Notes: generated by a model from the sequence alone, not told the origin. DNA of 64,000 nucleotides from UBA11136 sp964482135 (GCA_964482135.1 CAYZWF010000001.1:56203-120202); one strand, 5' to 3'; counted from the first letter of the stretch, positions 27,102-35,579 are shown. Translations and numbers: made by a program.

Positions 27102-28137
27102 CGGCGCCATCACCGGATGGGACATGGGTGGCGCCCACCTGAAAGCGGCGTTGCTGGACGAGGACGGTATTCGCGCCGTGGTCCAGACTGCCTGTCCCCT
27201 GTGGCAGGGGCTGGACCGTCTCGAAAGCGCCATGGACGAGGTTCTGGAGCGCTTCGGCCCTTGCGCGCAAAATGCCGTCACCATGACCGGCGAGCTGGCG
27301 GATATTTTTGAAAGCCGGGAAGACGGCGTGCGGCGGATCATCGCTACCACCCGCGCGAAGATGCCCGCAAGCCGTGTCCTGATCTATGCCGGGGAGGACG
27401 GCATGCTGGCCCCGGAGCAGGCGCTGGAACATGCCGACGCCGTGGCCTCGGCCAATTGGCGGGCCAGCGCCGAGCTGGCGGCGGCCAAGATAGGGGATGG
27501 ACTGTTGGTGGATATGGGGAGCAGCACCACGGACATCGTTCCCTTGGTCCGAGGCCAGGTGGCGGCGGCGGGGAACACCGATTTCCAGCGCCTTAGCGAA
27601 AGCGAGCTGGTCTATACGGGGCTGGCGCGCACGCCGCTGATGGCGCTGGCCGGGAGCGTGCCTTTCTCGGGACAACAGGTGGGGGTGATGGCCGAACATT
27701 TCGCCACCAGCGCCGATGCCCACCGCCTGGCCGGCAGCCTGCCCGAGGGCGCCGATCTTTTGCCCGCGGCCGATGGCGGCGGCAAGACGGATGAAGACAG
27801 CGCGCGGCGGATCGCCCGTATGGTGGGATGCGATCTGGGCGACGCCGGGATGGTGGCATGGCGGGAACTGGCAGGGTTTTTCATCGCTTGCCAGGAGGAG
27901 AAATTGCTCGCCGCCTGTGAGGAGGTGATTTCACGGGCGGGGCTGAAGGGGGACGCCCCGGTGATCGGAGCGGGAAGCGGACGCGGCGTCATCGCAGAAC
28001 TGGCGGCGACACTGGAACGTCCCTATCGCGACTTCGCGAAGTTTTTACCGCCGGGTGATTACGATGGGGAACAGGCGGCCACTTGCGCCCCGGCGGTTGC
28101 CGTAGCCTGGCTCGGGCTCGACGCGTTCCAGTCCTGA
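27094..28137 (+). CDS. H4MPT-linked C1 transfer protein, hydantoinase/ASKHA fold
   Basis: A 347-residue protein starting GWDMGGAHLKAALLDEDG, an ATPase-like phosphate loop, followed by AVTMTGELADIFESREDGV and DGLLVDMGSSTTDIVPLVRG, the second phosphate-binding loop. This matches the hydantoinase/oxoprolinase-related family found in H4MPT gene islands (orf9 type). Its reaction is not established; an ATP-dependent step in cofactor assembly is likely. The ATG overlaps the upstream ATP-grasp gene by 8 bp. Its 3' end overlaps the convergent mfnB gene by 79 bp. Confidence 0.82.
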   Translation: MNSGAITGWDMGGAHLKAALLDEDGIRAVVQTACPLWQGLDRLESAMDEVLERFGPCAQNAVTMTGELADIFESREDGVRRIIATTRAKMPASRVLIYAGEDGMLAPEQALEHADAVASANWRASAELAAAKIGDGLLVDMGSSTTDIVPLVRGQVAAAGNTDFQRLSESELVYTGLARTPLMALAGSVPFSGQQVGVMAEHFATSADAHRLAGSLPEGADLLPAADGGGKTDEDSARRIARMVGCDLGDAGMVAWRELAGFFIACQEEKLLAACEEVISRAGLKGDAPVIGAGSGRGVIAELAATLERPYRDFAKFLPPGDYDGEQAATCAPAVAVAWLGLDAFQS

Positions 28138-28805
28138 AACACCGCCGTCAGTTGCGCCAGCGCATGGGGGTCGAGCGCGCCCCGGCGATCTTGCGCACCG
28201 CATAAAGCGCCCCGGAAGCCGAGATAGTCGGGCCCCAGTTCAAGCAGAGGCAGGGCGTCACCGAGAGCCAGCGAGCCCGCCAGCCCCGAGAACATGCCGT
28301 GCGCCGCCGCCGCTTCGACGAACCGCGCCAGCACGGGACTTTCGAGATGATGGCGCAGGCCGCCGCCGATCTTGTCGGCCGTATCCAGCATGACGCCGGA
28401 AAATCCGTTGGCCGCCAATACGCCCAGCAGGGAGAAATCGGGCGACTGGTCGGCGAACAGCACCGCCACCAGCCGCGCCGCGCCGCGCTCACAATTGCCG
28501 ATAGCCTGGGCGCAGGTCTGGGCGTCGCTATCGGCGAAGAATCCCACCTTCACGAAATCCACCCCGGTGGCGGCGGTGGCGGCCACGGCGGCGGAAAGAG
28601 TTTCGGGCTCCATGGGCAGATCGCCGATGGTGGCGCTCACCGGTTTAGCCCCGTCAATGAACGCCACGGCGGAGATCAGATCGGGGGTGTCCCAGGCACC
28701 CAGCGCACCCTGGGAGGGGTTTTTGAAATCGAGGATATCCACGCCTGCCGTCAATGCGGTTTCCATCTCGTCGAGGGTGGCGACGCTGGCCAGAAATGCC
28801 GTCAT
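28059..28805 (-). CDS. mfnB: (5-formylfuran-3-yl)methyl phosphate synthase
   Basis: A 248-residue DUF556 protein. The catalytic lysine block is AGVDILDFKNPSQGALGAW near residue 20, and VDFVKVGFF near residue 85 holds the second lysine. MfnB converts two glyceraldehyde 3-phosphate into the furan core of methanofuran; bacterial homologues serve methylofuran. The last approximately 26 codons overlap the end of the gene on the other strand, and the final residues (SPSQATATAGAQVAACSPS) look low in complexity, so the reading frame may have been extended. It is the last gene of a minus-strand operon. Confidence 0.9.
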   Translation of the reverse strand: MTAFLASVATLDEMETALTAGVDILDFKNPSQGALGAWDTPDLISAVAFIDGAKPVSATIGDLPMEPETLSAAVAATAATGVDFVKVGFFADSDAQTCAQAIGNCERGAARLVAVLFADQSPDFSLLGVLAANGFSGVMLDTADKIGGGLRHHLESPVLARFVEAAAAHGMFSGLAGSLALGDALPLLELGPDYLGFRGALCGAQDRRGALDPHALAQLTAVFQDWNASSPSQATATAGAQVAACSPS

Positions 28806-29404
28806 TTCATGAACCCCAGGCCCGAGCCTCTACCAAAATGGCCCTTCCCGGAATGGGCCTTGAATTCATCGAGATATTCCATCAGCCATTCCCAAGCCTT
28901 GAGTTCATGGGGTCCGGCGGTTTTCTCTAGCGCCGAGGAAAGATAGGCGATTTCTGACTCCACCTGTTCCAGGGGCATGATTTCGAGACGGCTGATGAGG
29001 ATGGCGGCCTCGATCACGGCGCCCTGGGCCCGGTTGAATCCCTGAAAGGGCGAATGCATTTCATCGTAAACCGGTTCGCAGTGAAGATGGGGGCGCTTTT
29101 CGTCCTCATCTATTTTTTTCACACGGACCTCGGTGTGGGCAAGAGCCTGGTGAAGAATGACGCCGGGCACCTCCACCGCTGGCCGTGTTTTCCAGTGCCG
29201 GAGGTGGGTCAGGCATCCAGCGAAAACCTGGACGTCATCGGTGTAATTGATCACCGCATGGGGATTCTCCATGAGGTTGTCGAGAGTGCGTGAGGGACGG
29301 AACGGCGAGATCACAAGATCGTCCTCATCCACGGTGATGCCGAAGGGGGCGATGTGAATATCGCCCTGGGTATTCATGGTGGTGAGGATGGTCTCGCGGA
29401 TCAT
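28802..29404 (-). CDS. DUF447 family flavin-binding-like protein
   Basis: A 200-residue protein starting MIRETILTTMNTQGDIHIAPFGITV, the DUF447 hallmark, with VISPFRPSRTLDNLMENPHAVINYTDDV. DUF447 proteins are split-barrel, flavin reductase-like and are confined to methanogens and H4MPT methylotrophs (orf20 type). The function in cofactor synthesis is unknown. It overlaps the DHPS-like gene and mfnB by 4 bp each, so it is tightly coupled. Confidence 0.87.
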   Translation of the reverse strand: MIRETILTTMNTQGDIHIAPFGITVDEDDLVISPFRPSRTLDNLMENPHAVINYTDDVQVFAGCLTHLRHWKTRPAVEVPGVILHQALAHTEVRVKKIDEDEKRPHLHCEPVYDEMHSPFQGFNRAQGAVIEAAILISRLEIMPLEQVESEIAYLSSALEKTAGPHELKAWEWLMEYLDEFKAHSGKGHFGRGSGLGFMK

Positions 29405-30960
29405 TTCTTTTTTTTCCTAGATTTCCCTGGGGCCTTTGTCTTAGCCTTTGCCGCAGTCTTTTTTGAGTTTTTTTTCTTAGTTTTCTTCGGGGCTTTCTTC
29501 GGGGCCTCTCCTTTGGCGCCGCGTTCTTTACGTTTCCTCGCGGCGCGTCTTTTCGCCGCCCGCTTTTCCGCGGCAATGGCCAGGGTATGGCCGAGGGAGG
29601 CGTTCCCGTCCTCGTCTTCGGGTTTGGGGCCGGGTTCGGCGGAACATCCCCAATCCAGTTCCTCGTCCTGAGTATAGACCTTGCCCAGCCGGTACGCGAT
29701 ATGAGCGCGGGCTAACTCTACCCCCAAATAAAATGCATGGGGGCCGTCGGAGTCCACGCCCAGCTTCGGGAACAGGCCGAAGGGCTCGCCACCAATGTGA
29801 TGGCCGTCGCGGTTAAACACATGCAGGCCGGCCTCGCTGACCTGAATGCGGAAGCTGGGATCCCGGACCAGGGCGGCGAGCTCGGCGATTTCATCCGCGC
29901 TGTAGGGATGGGAGCGGCGGTCATGGAGCCCCATCAGGCCGTCATCGATGCCCACCGGAAGGCTCGCTTCCTCGCGGGCGGCAAACATGATGCAGCGGGC
30001 GAGGTCGGCCTCGTGCACCGCGCGGCGGCAATGGGGGCTGACCTGGACCACGAGGACGGCGCCGATGCGCAGTTCCGACACCACCCCCATCAACAGCGCC
30101 GTAATGCCGGTGGTGTCGGCGCCGGTCAGTTCGGTGAGATTGCCCACCCCCATAAGAATGTGGAGATCGGGGTAGCGTTGGCGCAAATCGCGGTAACGCA
30201 CCAGGGATTCGGTAAATCCGAAATGGATGGGGTCAAGGATGGGATCGGCGAGAAATGGCTTGCCCTTGGCCGTCATGGCGTCGATGGCACGGTAGAGCGA
30301 GCCCATGTCTCCCGGTTTGGCGGGGATAAGCACCGGCACCGAGTCCATCTCCTCGGCCAAGTGAAGGGTCTCTTCGCTGAGGCTGAGGATGTAATCGGCC
30401 TTTGCATGGCCGGCGCGGGAGAGTTCTTCCATGTCGGCGGAATCTACGCTGACCTTGAAACCCTGGGTCTGCAACGCGGAAACGGCCTCTTCGAGATGGG
30501 GAAATTCGGTATCGGGCAAACAGCCGAGATCGATCACATCGGCTCCGGCGGCGGCGTAAGACGCGGCCTGGGTGAGGATTTCCTCCACCGACAGATGCGG
30601 GGCCTCGACGATTTCGGCGAAGATGAGACAGTCGTGACGGCTCAGATCCGGGGGATTCCCCTTGCGCCCGAAAAATGCCGGCAGGTCTTTGAGGTCGTCC
30701 GGCCCGCGCTGTACCGGCACGCGATAATGGCTGCTCAACTCATCGAGATCACCGCGGCAACGGCCGGGCACGAGAATGCGGTCGGCGTCACCGGCCTCCG
30801 TTACCCGGCGGCGGATCAGCTTTGGCGTCATCAGGGCGGCGACGCTGATGCCGATCTGTTGCGTTTTGTACATAAAATCGGCGGGCTGCATGGAATCGAG
30901 AACCCGGTTCAATTGCCTCTCGGCAAGCCTTCCCGTCAGGAAGAGGATTTTTTCAGACAT
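29401..30960 (-). CDS. DHPS-like pterin-binding protein (DUF6513) with lysine-rich tail
   Basis: A 519-residue protein. Residues 1-110 form the N-terminal domain (LFLTGRLAERQLNRVLDSM) and residues 130 to about 400 a dihydropteroate-synthase-like barrel with YAAAGADVIDLGCLPDTEFPH and ILMGVGNLTELTGAD. This is the orf21-type protein of H4MPT islands and probably handles a pterin precursor. The last approximately 55 residues are almost all Lys, Ala, Arg and Pro and follow the normal domain end, an unusual addition. It overlaps the genes on both sides. Confidence 0.87.
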   Translation of the reverse strand: MSEKILFLTGRLAERQLNRVLDSMQPADFMYKTQQIGISVAALMTPKLIRRRVTEAGDADRILVPGRCRGDLDELSSHYRVPVQRGPDDLKDLPAFFGRKGNPPDLSRHDCLIFAEIVEAPHLSVEEILTQAASYAAAGADVIDLGCLPDTEFPHLEEAVSALQTQGFKVSVDSADMEELSRAGHAKADYILSLSEETLHLAEEMDSVPVLIPAKPGDMGSLYRAIDAMTAKGKPFLADPILDPIHFGFTESLVRYRDLRQRYPDLHILMGVGNLTELTGADTTGITALLMGVVSELRIGAVLVVQVSPHCRRAVHEADLARCIMFAAREEASLPVGIDDGLMGLHDRRSHPYSADEIAELAALVRDPSFRIQVSEAGLHVFNRDGHHIGGEPFGLFPKLGVDSDGPHAFYLGVELARAHIAYRLGKVYTQDEELDWGCSAEPGPKPEDEDGNASLGHTLAIAAEKRAAKRRAARKRKERGAKGEAPKKAPKKTKKKNSKKTAAKAKTKAPGKSRKKKK

Positions 30961-31493
30961 TCCCTTCTCGCCATGATGGCTTGTTCCAGCGCCGCCATGC
31001 TGTCCACCACTTCGGTGGCCTCGAAATCCTTCAGGCGCTCTACGTTTTCCAGATCGATGCGGCGGGGATAGACCTCCACCATACCCTTGGGCGCCTTGGA
31101 TTGAAGCTCCGGCGCCGTGTCACAGGCGAAATAGATACAGGATACGCGGCACTTCCCGGCCTGGGCGAACACATTGGTGGCCAGATTGTCGGAAATCCCG
31201 GCGACGCATTTGGCCACCGTATTGGAGGACACCGGGGCCATGATCAGGGTGTGATAGACGCCCTTGTAGAACTGGCCCACCGGGGCCGCGCTCGCCGTGG
31301 TATCGCGGAACACCTGGGTATCCTCGGGAAAGGGGCTTTTGTGTCCGTACATGCGCAGCACCTCTTCCGCGGCCTGGCTGATGAACACGTCGCAGCCCTC
31401 GAGCCGCGACATGATCTCGAGGCTTTCATCGAAAAAATGCCCCGATCCGGTGAGAACCCAGGCCCATCTTTGTTGTTTATGGTCGCTTGCCAT
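30936..31493 (-). CDS. Flavoprotein, DmrB/AfpA-like (dihydromethanopterin reductase type)
   Basis: A 185-residue flavodoxin/HFCD-like flavoprotein. Blocks include AWVLTGSGHFFDESLEIM at the start, LIMAPVSSNTVAKCVAGISDNLATNVFAQA near residue 90 and CIYFACDTAPELQSKAPKGM. Relatives include archaeal DmrB and AfpA, with orf22-type genes in methylotrophs. Reduction of dihydromethanopterin to H4MPT is the likely role, inferred from family and location. Its 3' end overlaps the DHPS-like gene by 25 bp. Confidence 0.82.
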   Translation of the reverse strand: MASDHKQQRWAWVLTGSGHFFDESLEIMSRLEGCDVFISQAAEEVLRMYGHKSPFPEDTQVFRDTTASAAPVGQFYKGVYHTLIMAPVSSNTVAKCVAGISDNLATNVFAQAGKCRVSCIYFACDTAPELQSKAPKGMVEVYPRRIDLENVERLKDFEATEVVDSMAALEQAIMARRECLKKSSS

Positions 31494-31560
31494 TATCCGT
31501 CTTTCACATCTGGGGTTGTTGAGGTTTCTTTTTAGGCCGCGAAGATGAACCGGGGCAAGG

Positions 31561-32217
31561 TCAACCCGTCAGTTCCACCTTCACGCCCGGCGCCGTGCCG
31601 CTCTCCAGGGCGCCCGCAAACCCGGCCAGGTCCGCTGGTCCGACGCAGTGAACGTCATAGCCACCGCCGGCAAATTTCCCAAAGGCGCGGTCGATGACCC
31701 CCCTTTCCTGTAGCGCGGAAAGCGTGACCGCCGGTTGTTCGCTGTTTGGGGGCGTGGGATCAACCGATTTGACGAGGATCAGGCATGTGGCCTTGAGATA
31801 ACCGGCCAGCCAGGCGGCCAGGGAATCCGACGTCACCTCCCAAAGGCCCGGAATACTGTCTTCGGCAAAAACCATGCGCGAGGGCATCCATAGCGGAATG
31901 TCCCCGCGCCGCGCCGTCTTCAGCAGCGCCGCCTTCGACGAGACGGGAACCAGCGCCGGACAGAGTTCCGCCAACATCAGGCCGTACTGCTCCATGGCCA
32001 GAACCGCCATCCTGTGAGCCGTGGAGTCATCGAATCCGAGGGCGGGTTGCATCTCCCGCACGCGGTCGGCGAAAGGGCCGCCGCCGGGGACTATGATCAA
32101 ATTTGGGACCAAATCGGGGGCGAGGTCGGGACCGTCACCCGCGCCGGTGAGAGCTTCTGTCCAGGGGCGGAGCTGGCCGTTCCGGGCCAGGCTGCCACCC
32201 AGTTTCACCACCCACAT
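31561..32217 (-). CDS. Amino-acid-kinase family protein (MfnE-like)
   Basis: A 218-residue small-molecule kinase beginning WVVKLGGSLARN, with LIIVPGGGPFADRVREMQ and PGLWEVTSDSLAAWLAGYL, the nucleotide and substrate loops of the amino acid kinase fold. In archaea MfnE phosphorylates the furan precursor of methanofuran, and orfY of methylotrophs belongs to the same group. Placement between the flavoprotein and the FolB-like gene supports a methylofuran role. Assignment beyond the fold is inference. Confidence 0.8.
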   Translation of the reverse strand: MWVVKLGGSLARNGQLRPWTEALTGAGDGPDLAPDLVPNLIIVPGGGPFADRVREMQPALGFDDSTAHRMAVLAMEQYGLMLAELCPALVPVSSKAALLKTARRGDIPLWMPSRMVFAEDSIPGLWEVTSDSLAAWLAGYLKATCLILVKSVDPTPPNSEQPAVTLSALQERGVIDRAFGKFAGGGYDVHCVGPADLAGFAGALESGTAPGVKVELTG

Positions 32218-32275
32218 GATTTAGTTGTCCCTGTGGTCGTCGGATTGATATTTCTTTACGTGCCGGCGCGGTTCT

Positions 32276-32674
32276 TTACGTATGGTGGCGTTCGATCTCC
32301 ACCCCGACGCTTGCGGCCTCGTCGAATACATCGAGTTTTTCCACCCGTACCCGCACCTCGCGCACCCGTCCGTCGCCAAGGCACATGGCGGCGATTTCCT
32401 CGGCCAGGGTTTCCACCAGACCCACATGGCCCCGGGCAAGGAGATCCTTGATCCCGGAAACGATATCCTCGTAGGACACCACGTTGGCGATATCGTCATC
32501 GGCGCTGCTGCATCCGTCATCGGACAGAAGGTCCACATTGAACTGGATGCGCTGGGGCTGGTCCTGTTCATGGGCGTGAATGCCGATCAGGCCCGTCAGC
32601 ACCAGATCACGCACAAAGATGCGGTAAGGGCGCGCGGCCGGATCAGATTGTGTCGAAGGCGTACCCTTTGCCAC
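32276..32674 (-). CDS. folB: Dihydroneopterin aldolase family protein
   Basis: About 132 residues with FolB signatures: RIFVRDLVLTGLIGIHAHEQDQPQRIQFNVDL and later VGLVETLAEEIAAMCLGDGRVREVRVRVEKLD. It cleaves dihydroneopterin in pterin synthesis; here it may supply the H4MPT branch, since it starts the H4MPT cofactor operon. The GTG at 32672-32674 has GGAGA 7 bases before it and is a better start than the TTG at 32695. Confidence 0.82.
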   Translation of the reverse strand: MAKGTPSTQSDPAARPYRIFVRDLVLTGLIGIHAHEQDQPQRIQFNVDLLSDDGCSSADDDIANVVSYEDIVSGIKDLLARGHVGLVETLAEEIAAMCLGDGRVREVRVRVEKLDVFDEAASVGVEIERHHT

Positions 32675-32722
32675 AGCGTTTCTCCAAAATAACAAAACCT
32701 TAGAAAAATCAGGGGCTCAACT

Positions 32723-32995
32723 TAGAGCACTATCCAATCAAATGGAATCAATTCTGATGGCTTCATGGCGTGGCGATCCGCCAGGCATGGCGCGCCGCGC
32801 GATGCCGCCGCATCGGGCAAGTGTCATAACGTAGCGGGTGCTCGCCAGGGGCTATCCCTCCGGGACCGGGCATTTAGGGCCTGGGAGGGCGTCGGGCTTC
32901 TCGACCGTAGGCCCCGCTACGCTCTTCGAATCTCTTCTGCTCCAGACCCGAAATGCTTCGGTCAGAATGGTTTAATTTGATCGGATAGTGCTCTA
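32723..32995. mobile_element. MITE-like element with terminal inverted repeats and TA flanks
   Basis: The left end GAGCACTATCC-AATCAAAT at 32725 is matched in reverse by ATTTGAT-CGGATAGTGCTC ending at 32993. The repeat continues imperfectly for about 35 bp (including TTCTGA/TCAGAA). Both ends are flanked by TA, the target duplication expected of IS630/mariner-type transposition. The 269 bp core has no credible transposase frame. It lies between the folB-type gene and the xox locus. The repeats and TA flanks are seen directly; the family is inferred. Confidence 0.75.
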
Positions 32996-33271
32996 GCCCA
33001 GGCCAGCAATTTGTCAATTCCATCCCCATCTTGGACAAACCGGACCCCGTCATGGACAGGAAGGCCAGAGCATGGCATATAACCCCCCCCGCAAGCCCGC
33101 AAGGCAGGCGCGCGCGGGTTTCGCCGCCGGGGAAGGTCACAATCAGGCCACTTTTTCAGGCTTTGTTCATATGCGTTCTGCCTTATGGCCGGCGAAGCGG
33201 ATTGTGTGAAATGGCTTGTCGATTAAGTCAGATAAATTTGTCCGGAATTTACCGGATGTGGAGAATATAGA
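32996..33271. other. Intergenic region before the xox locus
   Basis: No coding frame is convincing here. The sequence just before the GTG at 33272 is AT-rich (ATTTGTCCGGAATTTACCGG...) and probably contains the promoter for the secreted-protein pair, but no clear box is visible. Confidence 0.35.
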
Positions 33272-34012
33272 GTGGACTTTAAGGCTGTTTTTGCTGTGGT
33301 TGCTGTTTTCCTGGTGGTCGCGCCGGGAACGTCCGTTCGCGCCGAATCCGGGGCTGGAGACGATTATAGTTTTGATGAAGCGGATATCTCCGGAGCCAAC
33401 AAGCTTCTGTTCGGCACCAACCACTTCGAATCCATCACCGAGCCCGTCCAGCTGGTCTATGACTTCAAGAAATCCGGTACCCTTGGAAAAAATTTCGACG
33501 ACAAGGTCACCATCAATATCAAGAAGGTCCTGCCCTCGGGACGGAAAAACATCTCTTTCCGGTTTTTATCGGGGAGAAACAAGATCCGCTTCCCTTCGGC
33601 CAACGGGGTCAATCTGAATTTCATTTTCCAGGCATTCCTGGAAAACGACGTGCGGCAAATGCAGCGCCAAACGGGCGGCAACGCGCTTTATTTCCGCAAC
33701 CGCGTGCGCCACGCTCTGGCCGGGAATTCCCAGGTAGTGGACACCACTTTCGAGTTCGACGGAAAAACCTATGAGGGGCAAGATATCATTGTCAGACCCT
33801 TCAGCGAGAAATCGGTGGCCATCGTCAAAGGGAGCGAGAAGCTGTATTCCCGTTTTTCGAAATATGCGGGAAAAACCTATATTTTCACCATGTCTCACCA
33901 GATCCCCGGTGGATTTTTCCAGATCAGCGCCATTACGCCGTCGGCTGACGGAGACAAACCGCTGAGCAGCGACGTCATGACTTTCCTCGGGGTTAAGGTG
34001 AAAAAGAAATAG
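33272..34012 (+). CDS. Secreted hypothetical protein of the xox locus
   Basis: A 246-residue protein with a signal peptide (FKAVFAVVAVFLVVAPGTSVRA, cleavage expected after ARA or RAES). The mature part is mixed alpha/beta with DEPVQLVYDFKKSGTL-like and YAGKTYIFTMSHQIPGGFF blocks and a basic end (KVKKK). I recognise no family. The GTG at 33272 begins a coherent signal peptide. It is followed at 47 bp by another small secreted protein and then the SoxYZ-like carrier on the other strand, so a periplasmic role in methanol oxidation is possible. Confidence 0.65.
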   Translation: MDFKAVFAVVAVFLVVAPGTSVRAESGAGDDYSFDEADISGANKLLFGTNHFESITEPVQLVYDFKKSGTLGKNFDDKVTINIKKVLPSGRKNISFRFLSGRNKIRFPSANGVNLNFIFQAFLENDVRQMQRQTGGNALYFRNRVRHALAGNSQVVDTTFEFDGKTYEGQDIIVRPFSEKSVAIVKGSEKLYSRFSKYAGKTYIFTMSHQIPGGFFQISAITPSADGDKPLSSDVMTFLGVKVKKK

Positions 34013-34059
34013 TCCGCCACCGGGCTGTGGAACACCCTTTACTAAACGGGAACGATGCG

Positions 34060-34419
34060 ATGAAAACGAATGTGAAATATATTCTTTGCGGCACCTTGTT
34101 GGTTTCCATGGTGCTGGCAAGCGGCGCCGCGACGGCCAAGAAGCGGGCCAATGATTTTCCCACCCAAGCGCGGGTGGAATACGTGGTCGCCTGTCTCGAC
34201 GGCGACACCAACTCCGCGGAACTGCGGGAGTGCTCCTGTGTGGTGGATACCATCGCCAGCCATATCAGCTACGAGGATTTCCTGAAGGCAAAGGCGCTGA
34301 GCGCCTTGCAGCAGGCCAATACACCCAATGCGGAGGTCTATCAGACCACGAGGATGACGAAGCGCTTCCTTGATAAATACCTGAGAGCCCAGGCCTCCGC
34401 CGAACTGCAATGCTTTTAA
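34060..34419 (+). CDS. Small secreted cysteine-containing protein
   Basis: About 119 residues: a signal peptide (KTNVKYILCGTLLVSMVLASGAATA) and a short helical domain with four cysteines, among them ACLDG, ECSCVVD and a C-terminal LQCF. The disulphide-like spacing and secretion suggest a small periplasmic helical protein. I know no name. I prefer the ATG at 34060 over the earlier codon at 34027 because the signal peptide begins there. A terminator follows. Confidence 0.65.
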   Translation: MKTNVKYILCGTLLVSMVLASGAATAKKRANDFPTQARVEYVVACLDGDTNSAELRECSCVVDTIASHISYEDFLKAKALSALQQANTPNAEVYQTTRMTKRFLDKYLRAQASAELQCF

Positions 34420-34443
34420 GAAAAGCCGTTCAGGGCAGTACGT

Positions 34444-34475
34444 AAAAAAACGCCGGTCATGCCGGCGTTTTTTTA
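34444..34475 (+). terminator. Rho-independent terminator
   Basis: The stem AACGCCGG / CCGGCGTT has a TCATG loop, with A-run before it and T-run after it, so it works in both directions. It ends the small secreted gene and may also serve the convergent SoxYZ-like gene. Confidence 0.88.
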
Positions 34476-34492
34476 TTGGAGAGGAGTAGGCG

Positions 34493-35380
34493 TCAGTTTT
34501 CCGCCAGCTTCGAGACCGGCCAGCTTTTACTGAAGGTCTTGCCATGGGTGTCGGTCACCACGGCCGATATGTCGCCCGAGGTATGGTCCCCAAAATAAAA
34601 CCGGATGCTGGGGTCTTCGCTCAGCGAAATGTCGCCTTCGACACCGAGAATCTTGGTCCCGCCACGGGTTACTTCGATGGAGTCCACATAGTGGGCGGGG
34701 ATGAAATCACCGGAAATCTGATCCATCTGTAGCCCCGAGAAATTGGGGTGCCGGATCAAGAGCTGGGCCTGACCGCCCGCGCCTTCCACATCAGAGGCGA
34801 GAAATTTCATCTTCATCTTGCCGGCCCTGGCAATGGCTTCGTCCATCTCGCTGAGGCCGGGCGTGGAGCACCCCCCGGCGGCCTTGATGAATTCCGTGGT
34901 CATGAAAAGACGGCCGTCATTCATCCTGGCGATGGCGCGGATATCGGTGAAGGCATTGATGCGGATACGGGTGTCGATGGTGGCAAGGCCACTGTCGGGG
35001 GTGAGATGAAAGACGGCGGCCACGGGCGACGGATTCTGATCGATGACCAGTGTAATGGACTCGATGAACTCGCCCTTGGTCTGGGGCTTGGCCGCGGCGA
35101 TGGTGATGGGCACAATGGCGGCGTCTTCAGCCCGGTAGGGAGCCGTCAGGGAAATGACACCCTTGCCGTCCTCGATGGTCTGGCCTTCGTAGAGCATGTC
35201 CCGGATATCGTTCCAGGCATCGTGGTTGAAGCCGGGGCTCACATCGTCGCGGCGGGTTTGCTCGGCCCAGGCGGATGACGGCACAGTGGAAAACGCCATA
35301 AAAGCCGTCAGTGAAACCACCGCGGCCGCCTTGAAGGCCGCCTCGCCGCTACGCAGAGCCAGTCGCCATCCTGAAAGCAT
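34493..35380 (-). CDS. Quinoprotein dehydrogenase-associated SoxYZ-like carrier
   Basis: About 295 residues with a signal peptide (FKAAAVVSLTAFMAFSTVPSSAWA). The first half resembles SoxY, including the conserved glycine-rich cysteine motif AAGGCSTPG near residue 180; the second half (GGQAQLLIRHPNFSGLQMDQISG) is SoxZ-like. This fused carrier family occurs next to PQQ dehydrogenase genes, where its swinging cysteine may carry an intermediate. I chose the ATG at 35378-35380, which has a very purine-rich ribosome-binding site just before it, over the upstream codon at 35425. Confidence 0.87.
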   Translation of the reverse strand: MLSGWRLALRSGEAAFKAAAVVSLTAFMAFSTVPSSAWAEQTRRDDVSPGFNHDAWNDIRDMLYEGQTIEDGKGVISLTAPYRAEDAAIVPITIAAAKPQTKGEFIESITLVIDQNPSPVAAVFHLTPDSGLATIDTRIRINAFTDIRAIARMNDGRLFMTTEFIKAAGGCSTPGLSEMDEAIARAGKMKMKFLASDVEGAGGQAQLLIRHPNFSGLQMDQISGDFIPAHYVDSIEVTRGGTKILGVEGDISLSEDPSIRFYFGDHTSGDISAVVTDTHGKTFSKSWPVSKLAEN

Positions 35381-35579
35381 TCTTCTCTCCCTCTCCAAAA
35401 ATGCCGCCAATGAAATAACACCCATGGGGGATGTTGTCCCGCCAAGCGTACGGCATCACCATTTCAATGAATAGTTAATAATTTAGCGCAAAATACCGGA
35501 ATTCAAGAGCGAATATGGCTCCTTTTTCATCAAAAAATTGTGAACAGCCGCGCCCTATACCGCCAAAACACGGGACGCG

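Noticed and set aside
29737..31071. Long plus-strand frame of 444 residues
   Set aside because: It is antisense to the DHPS-like and flavoprotein genes, both well supported. The His/Gly-rich composition is typical of a GC-rich shadow frame.
32874..33140. Minus-strand frame of 88 residues across the MITE
   Set aside because: It crosses the element boundary, so it cannot be a conserved transposase; no transposase motif is visible.
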